DNA from: Steinernema hermaphroditum
Lineage: Eukaryota > Nematoda > Chromadorea > Rhabditida > Steinernematidae
NCBI GenBank assembly: GCA_030435675.1
Contig: CM059625.1
Coordinates: 11,098,001 to 11,162,000, forward strand
Direction: 5' to 3'
Length of the DNA: 64,000 nucleotides
A program made the translations under genes and the position numbers. A model generated the notes under the pieces. The model ran no database searches and was not told the origin of the DNA. It was given only the letters and a program-made list of their open reading frames with translations. Of the stretch, positions 27,452 to 42,735 are shown one piece after another (within the stretch, counting starts at the first letter, position 1; each line of letters begins with the position of its first letter).

Positions 27452-30031
27452 AATCGGACAGCTCTTCACCGTTTGATTCTACAACTCGACCTTGATCAGA
27501 TCTCGAGTGCTCAGATAATAAAGCCGTATATTTGATTAAGATACACAAGTATTGACAATACAAAATATGTTCTTTTATGAAACACTGCGAAACACACACT
27601 TTTGTTCACATTTATGAACAGACTGGATCATGAAGTCACCCAGATCTTTGATACGCATGGTAAAATGCTCCGTAACAAACAGTGCTCAAATGTGCATTAC
27701 CGGAAATCAAGCGACCCCAATGTTCCTTTTTCTGTCGCAAACAAGCACAACCTATTAGGTTAGTAACATAATGCAGCTACAGTAAACATCTTGAAATTGC
27801 CTGCTATTTAGCATTTTGATGAAAATAGTTGGTGGTCGGTTGCTCCTTCGAATGAGTCAGCTCAGCTTACTTTGCAATCAAGTCGAAGGTCCCGCGTTGA
27901 GCTCCTTGTCTAAGCCTCTCCTAATTGCTCATAGCATAACGGATTTCGCATATGAGAAACATCCTTGAATTCTTCAGTGTCTAGCTATCTACATTGTAAC
28001 GGCAAGTTGTCCCTGTCTCACTGGGCATGATCACGGTCGACGATCTACACATTGGAATCTGAGTCTTCTGACATTGAATGAGGCCCTGTGTGATGTGATA
28101 GATGATGAACAGAATTGGATTTGTGTGGCGAATGCGACTAAAAATAACGCTGACTCTATTTGCTCTTTGACGGTCCCAATTCGTTAAAGACGACAGGACT
28201 TTGTCACCAAAATGGTAGTCGAGTTAGTGTTTAAGAAACCGATTACGTTTGATGAAATCTCTTTTCAATCTCACAAAACAGGCTTAATCCTTATGCGGAC
28301 TCAATGTATCAGACAAACACTGAAGGCAAGTTCAATCATTTTGCCAAGCAGACCTTTGTCAAATCTATCCGGTGCTCTGACAGCGAGGTGTATGTCTCAG
28401 GGGAGAGATATTTTTGATATAGTCTGCATCTGTTGCGTCAAAACTCTCGACAAAATACATGATTAGGTCTTGTCTTGACGTCAAGTTCTTTCACTAATAT
28501 AAATACAGAACACGCGCGTTTGAAGCTACTGATGTCATACTACCAACGGACGTCCCTAAAAAACTTTTTCGTAAGACAAACGTCGTCCTAATAGTTATGC
28601 AAACTCGTACAAACCTAGCATACGTTGCCGTAAATGATTGCACTCATTATTTCCAGCTGATTCAACACATAGTGTATATGTATGTGTGATTTCAACTTCT
28701 AAAAACATTGTAGGGGACGGAGAAGCGTCGCTGAAAACCCCTGGAATTTAGTTGTTTTCTCTTGTTCTTCTTTCCTTCCCTCACCCACTTCCTTTGCACT
28801 TTTCAACATCAACGAACGTGAAGTCCGGCCTCTGCGAGAGACATCTGGAACTCGAAACGGACAAAATGAGTACGCACTATGCAAGGGCCGTGCCTTGTAT
28901 GAAGCAATCGCTAGGATTCATTTGTGGCCGACTGCACCCTTTCGTACTATATGGGATTGCCAGTAATTGCCGTAGTATCCAGTTTCCTTTATGAAGACAT
29001 TATGCATCAACTGTTTTGAATCTCAAACAAATTACAAAAAGATCGTTCATCGTGATGGGAATTGATGTAAGTTTCAGTCGTACTTCTCTATTTGTCGCCT
29101 TTGCCCCTGGAGAAAGGGAAGCCGTCAACATATGTGGGTTGAACAATGTCCTGGTCAAATACGTCACAAGTAAAAAAACGACGAAAATAGCCCTGATGAT
29201 AGTTCATGATTCTCGCTGATGCATTGACGCTGTTCGAAAGCTTTTGCTGTAACTCGCTGTTGTGGAGCTAATTGGCAAAACGAGATGTCAGTGTGAATTT
29301 GACATACGCATTGCAACTTTGAAAAATTACTATAGATGTGCTAAATTTCACTGGCTACCAAATCGTCATGTGAATCTTGCTTAAAGACCTCTATCGGATA
29401 GTTGTCGCTCTGAACGCTTATCTCAGTTAACTCCGTTTTCAAAACCCAGCATTTGTGGAGCACATGTGGGGTTTCAAAAGTCGAAACTAGGATCGTCAAA
29501 AGAGACTATCTTCGCGATCGATCCAGTAACGACGTCGTCCGGCTGTCGCGAAGCGCACTTCGATTCGGCCGTTCGGCTGCCGACGCTCGCCCAGCTTCGG
29601 CCGCACGCGACGGACGACGGAGAACGAACGGAGCGATCCGCCGCGTCGCATGGCGCTTTGCTGCGGAACCGCGGCCAACTATGTCAACGGCAAAGCGACC
29701 ATCTTCGCCGCTTGCTTGGTTGCACCATTCCACGACGGCCGACGTCTTGGAGCGCGAGCGACAGAGCTCAGTCAGCCACAAACAAGGTTTCCTCCCTCCT
29801 CTCCGTGCTGTTCGCTCTCCGCGTCGCCGCCGTCGTTTGTGTCTGCGTCTCGCACTCTCTCTCTCTCTCCCCCGGGCTCCTTGTCTGCTCGCGAGCTCGC
29901 CGCCGCTGTGGTTCGCTGTGTGCGTCTGGTGGTGTTGGTGTGTTCGAGCCCTATTGTACGAGCTGTTGCTGCTCCTCTAGCTCGTCGCCGTTGTCGTGCC
30001 GGAGGCAGAAAACCATATTACTTGGCGTGGC
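27452..30031. other. Intergenic and HIPK 5' region
   Basis: No gene is supported between the Rab gene and about 29450. From about 29490 to 30030 the DNA becomes strikingly GC- and CpG-rich, with long overlapping frames on both strands. This is probably the promoter and 5' UTR of the HIPK gene rather than coding sequence. A CT-rich microsatellite-like run lies at about 29850-29880. Confidence 0.5.
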
Positions 30032-33314
<3,283 letters not shown>

Positions 33315-34079
33315 CTGACTGGTGTCTCCTCGTGATTTATCTCTCAGCGTTTCTCTATTTTCACCCTCTAACCTTCAACTCCTCGCAAATATTGGTTGTT
33401 AGTTGATGTTAAATACGTGGTTTTCTCTTCATCTCCATTAAAACTGTGTATATCAAGTTTCTTTGCGCTTTATCTCCCCTCACCGTAGTCTGTACAGTCC
33501 CATTAATTTATGTTCTTAATTGCGTTCTCAAAAACGAACAAAAATAGTAATGTTCCTCATCCAACGTCACTTTATGCCAGTGTGTAAGTATTTTTTCGTC
33601 AGTAACTTCTCAAAGGGCAGACCGGGCGTAACATCGTGTCCGCTTTTCGCAACTTCAAAATCTAGCATCTTTGTTCGTCTGCATTAAGTGATACTCTATA
33701 GATCTTACGCACGCACGTTGCTTCCTGTTGTCTTTTCCGTTCTCCTATAAGGTTGATTTTCGCATGTTTGGTGCAAACAGTCTCGTGTATCTTTGACCAA
33801 TTTAATCCGGATATGCAGATCATTCTCATGTAAAGAAAGTACGCTGATATTATGGGAAGAGCTGGATAATTGATGCGTAATAAGTTAATAAAATGCGATC
33901 GGGTTATTGATATATACGGATATATGTTACAGCTGGCGTTGGACTTGTCTTGTGTACACGAAGAAACATAAGGTACCAGGTAAATTTGAACGGTTGTGAT
34001 AAGTGCAGTAGTTATTACAATACAAGGGTATTTTAAACGAAAAGGAGCGCACACTGAGCAAAGGATGTATGTACGCAAA
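33315..34079. other. HIPK 3' flank
   Basis: T-rich sequence after the HIPK stop, probably 3' UTR in its first part. A minus-strand frame (33662-34165) runs antisense into the myosin-like exon and has no recognisable content. I take it as chance. Confidence 0.4.
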
Positions 34080-34185
34080 TGCTCATGAAAGAGTGCCAAC
34101 AGAACGCAGAACAAGCCCAACAGGCCAAAGAGGACGTAGCTGCTGCTCTGAGAGAATCTGAGCAAATGTACGGCGCTCTACCTTT

Positions 34186-35083
34186 ATAGTCGAATTCAAA
34201 AAACTTGTGCCCTTTTCGGCGTTTGGTCCTGGCACGCCATTTTTGCATATTCGCGGCGTGTGGTCGCGTCGTTCATAAGGCGAAATAGTGAATTTGGTGA
34301 ACCGACCGTAGTCTTTGCCGTTTTTCCCATGTTTTCGTGCGTTTTTTGGAAAACTGCAAGCATAGCCCTCTTCCTTAATCAATTGCGCGTCGAATGAGCG
34401 CCGATTCACAGAAGGTAGAGTTTTCCTCGCGGAGGAGTAGCATTTTTTCGAACTGGCTACCAATATTTTCCGCTTTTTGTCTTTTTGGCTTTTTGTGCTT
34501 TTTGTCCAATTGCTGTGGGTTTTCACGTTTTAATCGCGCCCTAATTGTTTTGCGTGTCCTCCTTACCCTAACATCTTTCAAATCAAACAATATATCAAGT
34601 TAACAAGCGCTGCATATCACTACTCTTTATCAGAAGAGTCGGAGCTTGCGTCGAAACCGAAGATACGGTAATCCACTTGATATGTGGTTATTTTCTACTG
34701 GTCTTGTCGTAATGAAAGCTATTAGGGTAAGGAGGGCACGCAAAACAATTAGGGCGCGATTAAAACGTGAAAACCCACAGCAATTGGACAAAAAGCTGGA
34801 AAATATTGGTAGCCGGTTCGAAAAAATGCTACTCCTCCGCAAGGAAAACTCTACCTTCTGTGAATCGGCGCTCATTCGACGCGCAATTGATTAAGGAAGA
34901 GGGCTATGCTTGTAGTTTTCCAAAAAACGCACGAAAACATGGGAAAAACGGCAAAGACTACGGTCGGTTCACCAAATTCGCTATTTCGCCTTATGAACAA
35001 CGCGACCACACGCCGCGAATATGCAAAAATGGCGTGCCAGGACCAAATGCCGAAAAGGGCACAAGTTTTTTGAATTCGACTAT
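34186..35083. repeat. Fold-back palindrome 1
   Basis: Two long inverted arms: 34186-34571 and 34722-35083. They are nearly identical, with one clear indel of about 24-27 bases (a T-rich segment near 34465-34495 is missing from the right arm). A unique centre of about 150 bases separates them. The tips read ATAGTCGAATTC and GAATTCGACTAT. The same peptide-like frame (MSADSQKVEFS...) is readable out of both arms, which is a palindrome artefact. I see no transposase. It looks like a non-autonomous fold-back element inserted in the intron after the first myosin-like block. Confidence 0.85.
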
Positions 35084-35913
35084 TGTATTGCTGACGAAAC
35101 TCTTCCGAAATTCGGAAAGGTCCCGCCACGAAAAATTGGCGCGCCATTTCCTGCCATCGGCAGGTTTACAATGGAAATTGGTGATTATCACAGTTTTCTC
35201 GCGAGCTGCGCGATTTCGCTAGAATTGCTGAGCGTAACTTTGTTCAGCGTAACTTTCTGCATCGAATGAACCCGGGTTTGTATCGATCTGAGCGAAATCC
35301 ACAGAGAAATAAGCTTTACATTAATTTGCCTTATCAACATCCCGGGTTTTCGCCCATTTCTGGCATAGGACAGGGAACTTTTAAGTGATTTACACAGAAC
35401 AGCGAACCAGCAAGCATCAAAATATCAACAATAACATCAAGCAAGTACAGTTAAGACGACGCAGAGCTCGACTCTGAGTATTCTCCACTTTTGGAATCCG
35501 ATGGCCGATGATGCAAGCCAGCGAAAGAGGAACACCGTAGCTGCATGTGTTTCTCCTCTGCATATGTCCTTATGGTTGATAGTTTGATGCTTGCTGGTTC
35601 GCTGTTCTGTGTAAATCACTTAAAAGTTCCCTGTCCTATGCCAGAAATGGGCCAAAACCCGGGATGTTGATAAGGCAAATTAATGTAAAGCTTATTTCTC
35701 TGTGGATTTCGCTCAGATCGATACAAACCCGGGTTCATTCGATGCAGAAAGTTACGCTGAACAAAGTTACGCTCAGAAATTCTAGCGAAATCGCGCAGCT
35801 CGCGGGAAAACTGTGATAATCACCAATTTCCATTGTAAATCTGCCGAAGGCGGGAAATGGCGCGCCAATTTTTCGTGGTGGGAGCTTTTGAAGAGTTTCG
35901 TGAGCAATACAAT
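35082..35913. repeat. Fold-back palindrome 2
   Basis: Inverted arms at 35082-35420 and 35584-35913 with a unique centre of about 163 bases. Outer tips read ATTGTATTGC and GCAATACAAT. Arms share the GATTTACACAGAACAGCGAA and CCCGGGTT-containing stretches in opposite orientation, with a few substitutions. The left tip abuts the right tip of palindrome 1 almost exactly, so the two share one overall design: arms of about 330-390 bases and a centre of 150-165. No coding content was recognised. Confidence 0.85.
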
Positions 35914-36435
35914 ATACACGTATAACATAAATGCTTTAGGTACCAAGCGTTAAAGGCAGAAAATGCGCAAAAAAACTGCAAAAACAACCATCGAGGAACC
36001 AGAAGATGCATTACAAACCGCTGGGGATGGTAGATTGCGCGATGAAGTCAATACCCAAGCAATGAAGGACAATTTCAAAGGAATTCGAGAGTGAGGGAAA
36101 CAGGCGTAGCTTGTTACGTTAAATTCGTGATTTGGAAACGGAATTGAATAGGTCGTGGAAAGGTATATACAGCGCGATTATATTACAAGTGACCGAATCA
36201 TTACGTTTTTAGGCGGGTGCCATCTCTCAGCGCAAAAAGCTGAAAGCTCAAAATAGTAAAATGGAGCAGCAATTGGAGCTTGCTAATCGTCTTAAGGAGG
36301 AATATTATAAGCAGCTGAAAAAGACGCAAATGATCGTAAAGGAGTGCCAACAGGATGCGGATGAAGCCCGACAGGCCAAAGAGAACGTGGTTACTGTCCT
36401 GAAAAAATCTGAGTGAAGGTACGGCGTTCTACCTT

Positions 36436-36459
36436 TATATATATATATATATATATATA
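36436..36459. repeat. TA dinucleotide run
   Basis: About 12 TA units in the intron between two myosin-like blocks. The matching position after the first block (34184) has only a short TTTATAG, so the run expanded after the duplication. Confidence 0.9.
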
Positions 36460-36836
36460 ACTTAGCTGCTTTAGGTACCGAGCGTTAGAGGTAGAGAATG
36501 TGCGCTTGTCTGAAGCGGTTGAAACCTTAAACACACGGAAACGCGCTCTGGAGGCAGAATGCGATGAGTTTGAGGAGCTTCGCGGAAAAGGTGGACAACT
36601 TGGTACCGATGAGGAGCGTCGTATTGAATCGAAGATCGCAAAACTGGAAGAAGATCTTGATCTTCTGGACGAAAAATGTACTGAAACTTTTTGTAGAATG
36701 TAGGAACCATGTCCTGAGTGTGAAATGAGATCGGAAGGAAATAAGCACGGATGCTCGAACCCGTCACGGACTCATCTATATTAGCATTTTACTATATTCA
36801 ACATTTTACTAGTCAAAGGCAGATCAGAGATGCCCT

Positions 36837-36881
36837 TTGGTAGACAGTCTAGACAGTTCTGTTTAGACAGTCTACCACACC
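36837..36881. repeat. Small imperfect hairpin
   Basis: Repeated TAGACAGTCTA units flank TTCTGTT, with arms near GTAGACAGTCTA and TAGACAGTCTAC. It could form a short stem-loop or be a remnant of a small inverted-repeat element. Confidence 0.45.
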
Positions 36882-37418
36882 CCTTTATAAAGACCCATTG
36901 TGCGTCATTTCCTCTCCCACCAATATCCAGGGATGTTGTTGTTTCTCTTTTCTCTGCTTTTTTTTCTTTCTCTTTTTTTCCTATTATTACTCTTTAATTT
37001 CTTTATTAAGATAATCTTTTAATTGCTTCTTTGCAGGTTAAATACCGAAAAATGCAACAAAACCGTGAGGATGAGAAGCGAGCTCTTGAAGCCAGTAATC
37101 GCGAACTGCGCCGCAAGATTACTGAGATGGAAAAGAAGCTTGCCGACGTAACCATGCTCCTGGAAGAAGAACGCAAAAATACGGAGAACTTCCAGTGGCA
37201 GGTATTCTCGGCTATTAAATAAAAATTAGTCCACCGGAACGATCGAATTTAGCTGGAACGCAAGAACACCCGGAACCGCTTCCTGCGTCGCGAGCTGGAT
37301 GCGGCTGAGGAAGAAGCATCGCGAGAACGTTCCAAGGTCAGGAAGCTCCAACGTGAAGTGGAAGATTTGACGGAAGCGAACGAGGCCTTCCTCCGTCTTA
37401 CCAGTATGCGCATGTAGT

Positions 37419-38186
37419 CACTCCATTTGCGACATATTTAATTGATTTGTAATAAAGTTTTAATGTGTGGCGGCTAGTAGTAACATTCGTTCAGCTCTTA
37501 TCGTGGATATTCGCGTAGACCATTATCGTTCTCCGTTAATTTTCTCCAGCATGAATTCTATTCGGCACATTTTATTTTATCGTATATCAGATGAATGCTC
37601 CGTGGCCTTTGGCCTTTCTTTACTGTTCCTAGCTCAAAATACAATCATAAATACTGTTTCTTTCCAGGAATCAAAACGCTGCGTAGGTTTTGCTTTTTTT
37701 CTACAAATACCATGCACTCTCTTTCCAGTTATTTTCCTTTCCACGCCCCTTCACGAAACTATCTCCACAACGTTTCCTGGTCAAACGACCAAATATTTTT
37801 GTTGCACCGGGCAAGGGTCTATTTTCAGTTCGTGTTTTTCAATGATGAACGAAATTAGGTGGAGCGAAAAACGAAAATGCACGTCAGCTTTCTGCCGAGC
37901 GTTATTTATTTAAGCACCGGTTCATTTTCTGAGAATGCGGTTTTTACTAGTGATCCCAACACGATCAACCCTGGGAGGAAGCGATGAACAACGGTTCCTG
38001 ATCTCTCACTCGCACCGAATATAGCAGTATTTCGTATTGCGATCTTTTATGTGTTCTTCCACAATGGCTTGGCTCTCATGATTGTTTTTGAATTCGTGAT
38101 GTTTCGCGAGGCTTTTCCACGCGATACCACTCATTTCATATGTTGTGATTTCCCCATTTTCAGGGTAATACATAACGGCAACCGTT
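37419..38186. other. Intergenic, no supported gene
   Basis: T-rich sequence between the myosin remnant and CLPTM1. Frames at 37467-37913 have no recognisable domain. The CLPTM1 promoter should lie here. Confidence 0.4.
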
Positions 38187-40443
38187 ATGGCGGACAACAG
38201 TGCTGTGGCACCTGCCGCCGCCGGGGGAGATGAAGCTGCGGATGGAAACGCGGTATTTTATCATCAAGCAACGGTAGTATTTACACGATACATGTTTTAG
38301 CCGCAGCAACAAGGTTTCTTCGCAACGATTAAAGGAGTTGTGTTCCGCATGGTTATGTTCTATGCGTTTATGTCGTTTATGAGAAGCATGACAGGTCAGC
38401 AAGGCGGATCTCATAATACCACAACTGCCGCATCAACCGGAAAGGCGTATCCGCCAGCAAGAAACCTTTTCACGCCTGGGCAGCTTTTCGATTTCCATAT
38501 GTATCTTTCTGAATCGGTATTTTGCACCTCTGTTAGCAGTTGTGCAGTTCTATGGTTAATTCAGGGTGCTCGCTTTGAAAATTTTGATGATGTTGCCAGT
38601 TTGGTGTGGAAGGAAACGAACCTGGTGTACGGCGACTGGACGTCTGGTCGTAATGGAGATGGATCTATTGTGAAAACTATCAGTTTTCCAACTCCTGAAG
38701 TGTTGCTGCGTAATGGTTCTCTCCATTTGCACGTTTTTGTGTCTAAGCACGGCAAGACGCACAACTCTCGACTTAAAGGATTTGTACGCGGAGAGGTAAA
38801 TGAAAATTGTGTATGTTGTGTATTAAGCCATATTTTCAAGGTGATCTACGAAAGCTTCCAATTGAACAAGTATAAGAAAAAGTTCTATAAGAAGACCGTT
38901 AACTTGCTCACTGGAAAAAGCGAACAAAGCGAAGAAGATTTGGCTAAGGCTGAAATTATACCGTTTGAAGTGCTAAGTTTTTGGCATCCTAACATCACCG
39001 TTAACCTGGTTGCTGACCAAACCCAGTGGACTAAAGGTTTGAGTGGCCATAAGATTGCACATAATTGAAATTTAGGTCAACTACCATCTCCACTTGATGA
39101 AGCTGTCAAATTTGATGCAACGGGTTTAAACTACCAGCCAATTTTGTTCTTCAACAATTACTGGAATTTGGGTTCTGAATACTTCCCCATTAACGAGACG
39201 GTTAAGGAAGTTAATCTGACTATAACTTACGCACCTCTTTCCTTATTTAAATGGCAGCTTTATGCGTCGCAGCAGGTAAGAAGCGTGTTTTTAAAGATAC
39301 CAATTGTCTTTAAGATGAGAAGTAAGTGGTCTCAAATGCTTGGTGGCGATGTGATGGAGGAAGGCGAAGATGATCAGGATACGATCAAGCAGGCTTTATT
39401 AGAAACCAGTCCATACCTTTTGGGTAAGAACCAGAAATGTATAGTACTTTGTAGTACCATGACGTACTTTTAGCCATAACCGTAATCGTTTCTATCCTGC
39501 ACACCGTCTTCGAATTTTTGGCATTTAAAAATGACATCCAGTTCTGGCGCTCACGTCGCAGCCTTGAAGGGCTTTCTGTTCGGTCCGTGCTGTTCAACAT
39601 TTTCCAGTCTGGTGTTGTATTCTTATACATCTGCGATAACGATACCAGTTGGGTCGTCAAAATGTCAGTTGGAGTTGGACTGCTCATCGAAATGTGGAAG
39701 ATTCCCAAGTGTCTCAACGTTAACATCGCTTACGAAAATAAGATCTTAGGTGTTATTCCTAAAGTAACGTTTTCCGATAAGGGGTCATATGTCCAATCAG
39801 CCACAAAGGAGTACGATCAGGTATGCCGAAGATCCCAAACAACGACTAATAGATAACCGATTTAGCTTGCCTTCAAGTATCTCTCCTGGGTGCTGTATCC
39901 ATTGTTGGCTGGCTATGCAGTTTATTCTCTTATGTACGTCGAACAACGTGGATGGTACAGTTGGGTTCTTAGCATGTTGTACAGCTTCTTGCTGACGTTC
40001 GGATTCATCATGATGACCCCTCAGGTAATATTGAATCGGCTGGTTTTCCATGACCGTAGTGTTCAGTTATTCATCAACTACAAGCTGAAATCAGTCGCAC
40101 ACTTGCCATGGAGGATGCTTACTTACAAATTTATCAATACCTTCATTGATGATTTGTTCGCATTTGTTATTCGCATGCCCACTATGTACCGTTTGGGCTG
40201 CTTCCGTGATGATATCATCTTCCTTGTAAGATTTTACTTGTATGGCCATTTGTTTAGTGATCACTTAAGGTTTATCTCTACCAGCGGTGGATATACCGGG
40301 TTGATCCCACGCGTGTTAACGAATTTGGTACTTCCATGGATGATCCTACAGGAGTTAATCAACAAGACGAGGCTCAGGCAATTGAAGGAACTGCTGCCAG
40401 TGAGTCAACACAGAAGGAGGATGAAACAAAGAAGGACAAGTAA
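38187..40443 (+). CDS. CLPTM1-family multipass membrane protein
   Basis: Orthologue of cleft lip and palate transmembrane protein 1, an ER/Golgi membrane protein linked in mammals to retention of GABA-A receptors. The start is the ATG at 38187 (MADNSAVAPAAAGGDEAADG). Exons give FRMVMFYAFMSFMRSM (first membrane segment), NLFTPGQLFDFHMYLSES, NLVYGDWTSGRNGDGS, LRNGSLHLHVFVSKHG and PFEVLSFWHPNITVNLV. A luminal part with N-glycosylation sites follows (FPINETVKEVNLTITYAP). The helical half gives VIVSILHTVFEFLAFKNDIQ, FWRSRRSLEGLSVRS, FGFIMMTPQ, NTFIDDLFAFVIRMPTMYR and the diagnostic VYLYQRWIYRVDPTRVNEFG. A polar, Lys/Glu-rich tail stops at 40443. Introns are about 45-55 bases. The whole family domain is present without breaks. 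Confidence 0.93.
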
Positions 40444-40800
40444 TGGGTGTCTATAATGGTCTCGTTGTTGTTGCTCAGTTACAACTAATGCTGTAATGTA
40501 ATTGTTAATGTTAACTTTTAGAACATTCCTAGTTGATCTACGTGCGCCTGCTTGTATTTACAGTGATATATGGTACAGATACACCTAAGGAGTTATGAGA
40601 AAAACTGTTTGTTGAGGAAGGCCTGTTTTCTTGTTCTCGATGTTCGTAGTTACCGGTCTATCGACAAAAACCGCATGATTTCTGACAGTTTTGAAGCATC
40701 CATCCTTTTTGGGCGGGTGCGTTGCAGAGCTGCTTGAGAGCCCATGCACCACAATACACGTTTCTGTCGACGCAACCTAGACTTCTGTTTCATTCACAGA

Positions 40801-42735
40801 TTAAATGTACGGGATCGGTCTACCTGGCATGCAATACATCTTAGTGACGATTTCGATGTCCCTCTGACTAAGGCCATTTCGTTGTCCCATGAGCTTCATG
40901 TTGACTTGCGGGTTTATCTTTGGAGTCATCGATGGCTTCGAAGGATACTGACTTGCGATATATGCATTGTAATGCATGATGCTACCGTAGTCATATGGAA
41001 CACCATAGCTGCAATAGTTATATGTCTAAAAATATCTGGTTGTTCCTATTGTAAACAGTTATAAGATAGTTATTTTGTTGACGCTGTTTTTGTACTACAC
41101 ATAAAGTGTTATGTACCTCGTAAACTGTTTGGAATCGGCAATCGCGAAGAAGTCGTAGTTCTGGGGGTTGATGTTCTCCCAGTTTATGGTAAGGAAGCTG
41201 TCTCGATCGCCACGGAGCTGTTCGTGGTTAAGGCCGACTGCGTGGAGCGTCTCATGGATCGCTACTCCCCAGTCCTAGAATCGTTGTTAGTCACTGTGAA
41301 ATAGATGTTCAATTTCATGCCGACCGTGCCACACATGAAGCTGAGGTAAATGGGGTTTGCCGGCTCAACTCTTCCAATGTAGCTCAAGCCGCAGCTTAAT
41401 TAATTATGGTCATATGTATACTGACGCACTTAAGCATTTAACTTACTATGTGGGACTAGGCGCTTTCACATAGTAGAGGTGAGCAGTTGAGGGTTTTGTC
41501 GGTGTGTAGGCGAATCGAAGGCATGTTTTTGATTGAATTTCTCGGATCGCGTTGTGTACAGTTTCTTGATCGGCACTGGTCATGGACTGATCAAAAGTGT
41601 ACGGAATTGGCTGATTCGCAGGCCAAGTCTGGGTGGGGGTCATTTCCAAAAACAAGCTACTCCGCTTCTTTCTCCTCCCTGGTTTTCCAATTTGATTTAG
41701 GAGCGAATTTGCCTGCTTTTCTGTGAGGAGAATGTCGTGTTGGAAGGTTCCGTCGTTGCTCGCTTCAACCTGCAATGATGGGAATTCGTCTCAATTCTAC
41801 AAATTCTGCGAACTTGTCCAGAGAGTCCTGCCTCATTCAACAATGCTTGCTTAACTTGGTGTGTTCTAGCAAGGCGCAGTTCAATCTCTTTGTCGGTTTG
41901 TGACTGAGGCTTTCCGGGACTAATTACTTTATGTACAGCGGCCTCCTGCTCTGCAATATTAGCCCGCTGTACCAGCCATTCTCGTTTTTGCTGCGCACAT
42001 GATCTGGTAATTTGACATGTAGACTTAAACACTAACCGATGAAATATATGAGTGCTAGAAACCATACAAGAATGGCGCGACGCGCAATCTCGTTGAGTTC
42101 TCCAAGAATCGTTGGCGGAACGAGATTTTTAAGGAGATCTGGCACTCCTGCCAACACGTCGGGGAGGTTGAGTTGAGGGATCGGAGGGAGCTGGAAGTGA
42201 GTGAGGTCGGGGAACTGAAGTAAAAGAGTTTAAAGTGAGACACAACGTCTAAGTACCATATCTTCAACAATCGGTATTCCGATTCTCGGTGGTGGAGGAG
42301 GAGTTCCTTCTTTTGGAAGGTACTCGGGATGGTCCCTGGAAATGTGTCTATGCAACTCAAATGAAACGCTTACTTGCACTTAGGATGATCTGGTTGTCGA
42401 GCACAAAAACGCATGATTCTCCGGAAAACATGCGGCGGGATTCCAGAATTAGGCAAAGGAGCAAAGAAGTCGCCCATCATCGCTCCTACTTGCTGGTTGA
42501 TGCGTTGTCCCAAATTGTTAAGGTCAGCAGTTATTCCTCCAACAGGATTGGACGGCTGTCGCTGTTGTCCATTGTTTCCTTGTGGATTTAGCATGGAACC
42601 TATGTTTCCTAGCCCGAGCTGCCCCATGGTCCGACCCAGCTGGTCTCCAAGGTTGCCGAGATTAAAAAATTGAGCATGGGTAGAAGATATGAAGAGAATA
42701 GCGAGTAACGGAATAAACTCGAGACGAACCACCAT
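40801..42735 (-). CDS. Secreted astacin-family zinc metalloprotease
   Basis: The start is the ATG at 42735, four bases after an acceptor TTGCAG, and opens a signal peptide (MVVRLEFIPLLAILFISSTH). A long Asn/Gly/Gln-rich propeptide follows (LGQRINQQVGAMMGDFF, PPHVFRRIMRFCARQPD, then coiled QAAVHKV... stretches) and ends at a basic site GRRKKRS before the catalytic domain (WPANQPIPYTFDQSM). The zinc site reads HETLHAVGLNHEQLRGDR, the complete astacin signature. The Met-turn is GSIMHYNAY with the downstream Tyr. The chain ends at MYCMPGRPIPYI, stop at 40801, with no EGF, CUB or ShK domain after the protease. Introns are 40-60 bases, apart from longer ones near 41284-41470. Nematode NAS proteases have roles in cuticle, moulting and digestion; which applies here cannot be told. 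Confidence 0.92.

Larger units (their letters stand above)
34080..37418 (+). pseudogene. Degenerate non-muscle myosin II heavy-chain tail
   Basis: Blocks of coiled-coil tail sequence: 34083-34169 (KECQQNAEQAQQAKED); 35941-36167 (EEPEDALQTAGDGRLRDEVN, then QIRDLETEL-like); 36213-36415 (AISQRKKLKAQNSKMEQQLE and KECQQDADEARQAKEN); 36475-36703 (RALEVENVRLSEAVETL, KIAKLEEDLDLLDEK); 37037-37201 (NREDEKRALEASNRELRRKI); and 37253-37417 (RELDAAEEEASRERSKVRKL). They match the rod of nmy-type myosin II. There is no motor domain nearby. Breaks: a frameshift and a TAA in the second block, a TGA just before the donor of the third, and a premature stop after DLDLLDEK. The KECQQ block occurs twice, so the copy is also rearranged. 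I read it as a partial, decayed duplicate; a short expressed fragment cannot be excluded. Confidence 0.8.

Noticed and set aside
29453..29980. Long frames in the GC-rich region before HIPK as a separate Arg/Ser-rich protein
   Set aside because: Several overlapping frames in both directions are expected in GC-rich DNA; composition is Arg/Ser/Leu-biased without motifs.
33662..34248. Minus-strand frames of up to 167 codons
   Set aside because: Antisense to the HIPK flank and the first myosin-like block; no recognisable domain and no splice context.
34375..35222. Similar open frames (MSADSQKVEFS... and others) on both strands as possible genes
   Set aside because: They are the two arms of one palindrome read in opposite directions; no start, domain or splice pattern supports coding.
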